From Brucellaceae bacterium (GTDB lineage: Bacteria; Pseudomonadota; Alphaproteobacteria; Rhizobiales; Rhizobiaceae): a stretch of DNA of 38,694 nt. Within the stretch, counting starts at the first letter, position 1. Each line of letters starts with the position of its first letter. Shown here piece after piece: positions 36,469-38,694 of the stretch. A program made the translations under genes and the position numbers. The notes under the pieces are model-generated. The model did no database searches, was not told the origin of the DNA, and saw only the letters and a program-made list of their open reading frames with translations. The stretch is taken from assembly GCA_020637775.1 (NCBI GenBank), contig JACKJV010000017.1, positions 1 to 38,694 of the forward strand, in the 5' to 3' direction.

Positions 36469-38412
36469 TCAGCGGCTGGCGACTTCCAGTTCACCCGTCT
36501 CGCCGGTTTCCAGCAAAGCCTCGATGCGGTCGCGTTCCTGCTGGAAGGCCGCGAGTTCCTCTCCCTTGAGTACCTTGCCGGTGGGCAGGCGGACGCGCAT
36601 CGGGTCCACCTTGCGGCCGTTGACCATCAGTTCGTAGTGGAGATGCGGGCCGGTCGACAGGCCGGATGAGCCGATATAGCCGATGATCTGGCCCTGGCGG
36701 ACCCGGGCGCCGGTCTTGATGCCCTTGGCGAAGGCGCTCTGGTGATTGTAGCTGGTCTTGTAACCATTGGCATGGCGGATGATGGTCTGGCGCCCGTAGC
36801 CGCCGGCCCATCCCGCCTTTTCCACCACGCCGTTGCCGGACGCGATGATCGGCGTGCCGGTCGGTGCAGCCCAGTCGGCGCCGGTATGCATTCGCGAATA
36901 GCCGAGGATGGGATGGCGGCGCATGCCGAAACCGGAGCGGAACTTGCCGTTGGGTACCGGATTGCGCAGCAGGAACTGGCGCGCCGAGCGTCCGTTCTCG
37001 TCAAAATAGTCAACGTGCCCGTCTTCATCGCGCCATCGGAAAAAGCTTCGGGCATGTCCGCCGAAATTCGCCTTCACATAGAGCATGCGCGATTGTTCCG
37101 TTGCGCGGGAGTTCTCGTCGGGATTGGAAAAGAAGACATCGATGGTGTCGGAGGGATTGAGGCGCGCCTGGTAGTCCACATCGGCGGCAAGAAGCCGGAT
37201 CAGTTCCTTGGTCATGTCGCCGGTCAATCCGTAAGACAGGGCGGCGCGGTAAATGCCATCGTAGACGGTGGGCAGATCGGCCTTGGAACGGACCGGAGGC
37301 AACGAGTTTTCGAGATAGGCCACGGCGTCGAACGGGCCGGACGGCTCTTCGGCGGGCACGTATTGTCCGCGGTCGTCACGGGCGATGGTCAGGATGTGCT
37401 CGTCGCCGGCATAGACGCTGGCACGCATGATCGATGCGTTCTCGCCGCGCGTCTCGAGACCGATACGCAGGACGGTGCCCGCCTTCATCCGGGCGCCCTG
37501 CATGAGCGTGGCGATCGCTTCGCCCATGCCCGCGGCATCCGTGCCATCATAGCCGTGGCGCGAAAAGGCCGCCTCCAGGTCGCCGGATTCGCGAAAGACG
37601 ATGACATCTTCCGCATATCCCACCGCAGACTGGTCTTCCATGGAGGGCGGGGCAAGCGAGACATTCTCCTGCACGATCTTGACATTGTGCGGCAGGGAAA
37701 GCGCCAGCCCGGGATAGGTTTCTCCGAAGCGGGTGGGATCGACATAGTGAAGCGCGGCAACCTGTACGGCGCCGTCGGTGAGAATGGCACCGGTGCGGCG
37801 AACGACCTCCTCGACCTCGTTGGCAGACAGACCGCTGCGCTCATCATACTCGGCCGATGCTAGCGGGAAGTCGACGGTTCGCAGCGTGACCTCGCTTTCC
37901 ACCTTCGCGCCATAGATGGTTCCGGTCGCCACGTCCCCGGCGGCAATCCTCTTCTCGGAGAAAACCGAAAGCGGATCGAATTTGGGATAGGACCTGTCGG
38001 TGGTGTGTCCCGCTGCAAGCGCCATCGACACCTCTACGAACGGAACCATGCGCACGACATTGGAATCGCCGGCGCGGACCATGGTCGAGACTTCCATGCG
38101 CTTGCGGTCGTTGGCCTTGGGAGCCGGGCGGGCCAGCGCAAGGCGTCCGGTCTTGGATTCGCCGGCGCGGCCGCCTTCGGGCGCCATTTCATCGGCGACG
38201 AGAATTTCCGGCGGTGTCGCGAGCTGCTGACGGCCTTCGAGAGCGGCCGAAAGCGCCACGCCCATCAACAGGGTCGAGGTCAATCCGGTGAGGAATGTTC
38301 CGGAGAGCCAGCGGACGGACACTTCCCGACGATCGGGGGGCTGGCGACGATCGCCGGCGAGGATCGGGTCGGCATTGCCGAGAGCCTCAACGATTCCAGC
38401 CGTATCCTGCAT
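36469..38412 (-). CDS. M23-family murein endopeptidase, membrane-anchored (MepM/ShyA-like)
   Basis: A 647-residue protein. After a short cytoplasmic N-terminus comes one membrane helix (about 36-58), so the bulk is periplasmic. A long middle region (about 60-480) includes a LysM/OapA-like part near IVQENVSLAPPS and a second domain with YDGIYRAALSYGLTGDMTKELIRLLAADVDYQARLNPSDTIDVFF, typical of MepM/ShyA-type proteins. The M23 domain (about 490-620) has its metal ligands intact: H509 and D513 (MHTGADWAAP) and H590-L-H592 (TGPHLHYEL). These enzymes cut D,D-crosslinks so that the wall can grow. The ATG at 38412 follows AAGGGG; upstream codons are a low-complexity extension. Next to it is a convergent L,D-transpeptidase. 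Confidence 0.93.
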   Translation of the reverse strand: MQDTAGIVEALGNADPILAGDRRQPPDRREVSVRWLSGTFLTGLTSTLLMGVALSAALEGRQQLATPPEILVADEMAPEGGRAGESKTGRLALARPAPKANDRKRMEVSTMVRAGDSNVVRMVPFVEVSMALAAGHTTDRSYPKFDPLSVFSEKRIAAGDVATGTIYGAKVESEVTLRTVDFPLASAEYDERSGLSANEVEEVVRRTGAILTDGAVQVAALHYVDPTRFGETYPGLALSLPHNVKIVQENVSLAPPSMEDQSAVGYAEDVIVFRESGDLEAAFSRHGYDGTDAAGMGEAIATLMQGARMKAGTVLRIGLETRGENASIMRASVYAGDEHILTIARDDRGQYVPAEEPSGPFDAVAYLENSLPPVRSKADLPTVYDGIYRAALSYGLTGDMTKELIRLLAADVDYQARLNPSDTIDVFFSNPDENSRATEQSRMLYVKANFGGHARSFFRWRDEDGHVDYFDENGRSARQFLLRNPVPNGKFRSGFGMRRHPILGYSRMHTGADWAAPTGTPIIASGNGVVEKAGWAGGYGRQTIIRHANGYKTSYNHQSAFAKGIKTGARVRQGQIIGYIGSSGLSTGPHLHYELMVNGRKVDPMRVRLPTGKVLKGEELAAFQQERDRIEALLETGETGELEVASR

Positions 38413-38630
38413 GCTGCCCCTTCTTGTCGCTCGATGCATCCCCCCGAACCGACTGGAGGGCGCTCGCCCTGCCGGCCCGCGGACAGTCGCGCGCCGGCCT
38501 TGCCAAGTCAACTCGGAAGGCGCGTTGGACGCTTTCCCACCTGGTGTGCGCTAAGGGGGAAATCCGGCCTGATTATGACGTCCGGTCCGGCGCTTGATGC
38601 AGCCAGGGCCCGGCGGCGCCGGGCTGTCAA

Positions 38631-38690
38631 AAAAACTTCAAAAAAAGCGATTTGGACGTGTTGACAGTGACAACGGCTGGGGCCTATATA
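38631..38690 (+). promoter_or_regulatory. Strong promoter with A-rich upstream element, pointing out of the window
   Basis: A perfect -35 TTGACA (38661-38666) and a -10 TATATA (38685-38690, or CTATAT one base to the left giving the optimal 17-nt spacer). Ahead of the -35 lie A-runs (38629-38635, 38640-38646), like an UP element. The gene it drives lies beyond base 38694. Such promoters are usual for rRNA or tRNA operons, so that is the leading guess. An inverted repeat GCCCGGC-GGC-GCCGGGC (38608-38624) lies just upstream. Confidence 0.6.
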
Positions 38691-38694
38691 CCGC

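Overview
The window is high-GC, densely coded chromosomal DNA from an alphaproteobacterium, most likely a marine or salt-tolerant member of the Rhizobiales (Hyphomicrobiales). This rests on the gene families and order (secA, ppiC, argJ; comF, grxC, a nitrilase, DUF1178, ubiG/lysC, ptsP, prfA, prmC, DUF4167, clpB), a CtrA-like site near an Flp pilin gene, and a complete hydroxyectoine cluster. The genus cannot be fixed from the sequence alone. I saw no insertion sequence, prophage, CRISPR array, tRNA or rRNA gene inside the window.

Region 1 (1-6238). The 3' end of a LigD polymerase-type gene is followed by a leftward operon ectA-ectB-ectC-ectD-ask for ectoine and 5-hydroxyectoine, closed by a strong terminator. 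A MarR-type regulator is divergently transcribed. The AT-rich region between them carries palindromes that look like operators. The operon-encoded aspartokinase feeds aspartyl phosphate into the pathway; EctB, EctA and EctC make ectoine and EctD hydroxylates it. A second, ordinary aspartokinase (lysC) lies at 22.3 kb.

Region 2 (6254-10873) is accessory in character. It holds a tightly coupled pair (CelD/BcsL-like acyltransferase and polysaccharide flippase), an MFS transporter, and a small Tat-exported protein built on glycine-every-fourth-residue repeats.

Region 3 (10965-29057) is mostly housekeeping: secA; ppiC-argJ-GNAT-mutT; a small membrane protein and an Flp pilin gene of only 51 codons; a methyltransferase; comF; grxC-nitrilase-DUF1178; ubiG; lysC; ptsP-prfA-prmC; and a DUF4167 gene with a leader of about 260 nt.

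Region 4 (29087-38694) covers a YnfA-type membrane protein, clpB behind a sigma-32-like promoter, a YjbR protein, a repeat-rich autotransporter, an L,D-transpeptidase convergent with an M23 endopeptidase (both envelope remodelling), and at the extreme right edge a strong promoter with an A-rich upstream element that probably drives a stable RNA operon or other highly expressed gene beyond the window.

The features most deserving a second look are the ect regulatory region, the GX3-repeat Tat protein, the Flp pilin/small membrane protein pair with its CtrA-like site, the DUF4167 leader, and the autotransporter.
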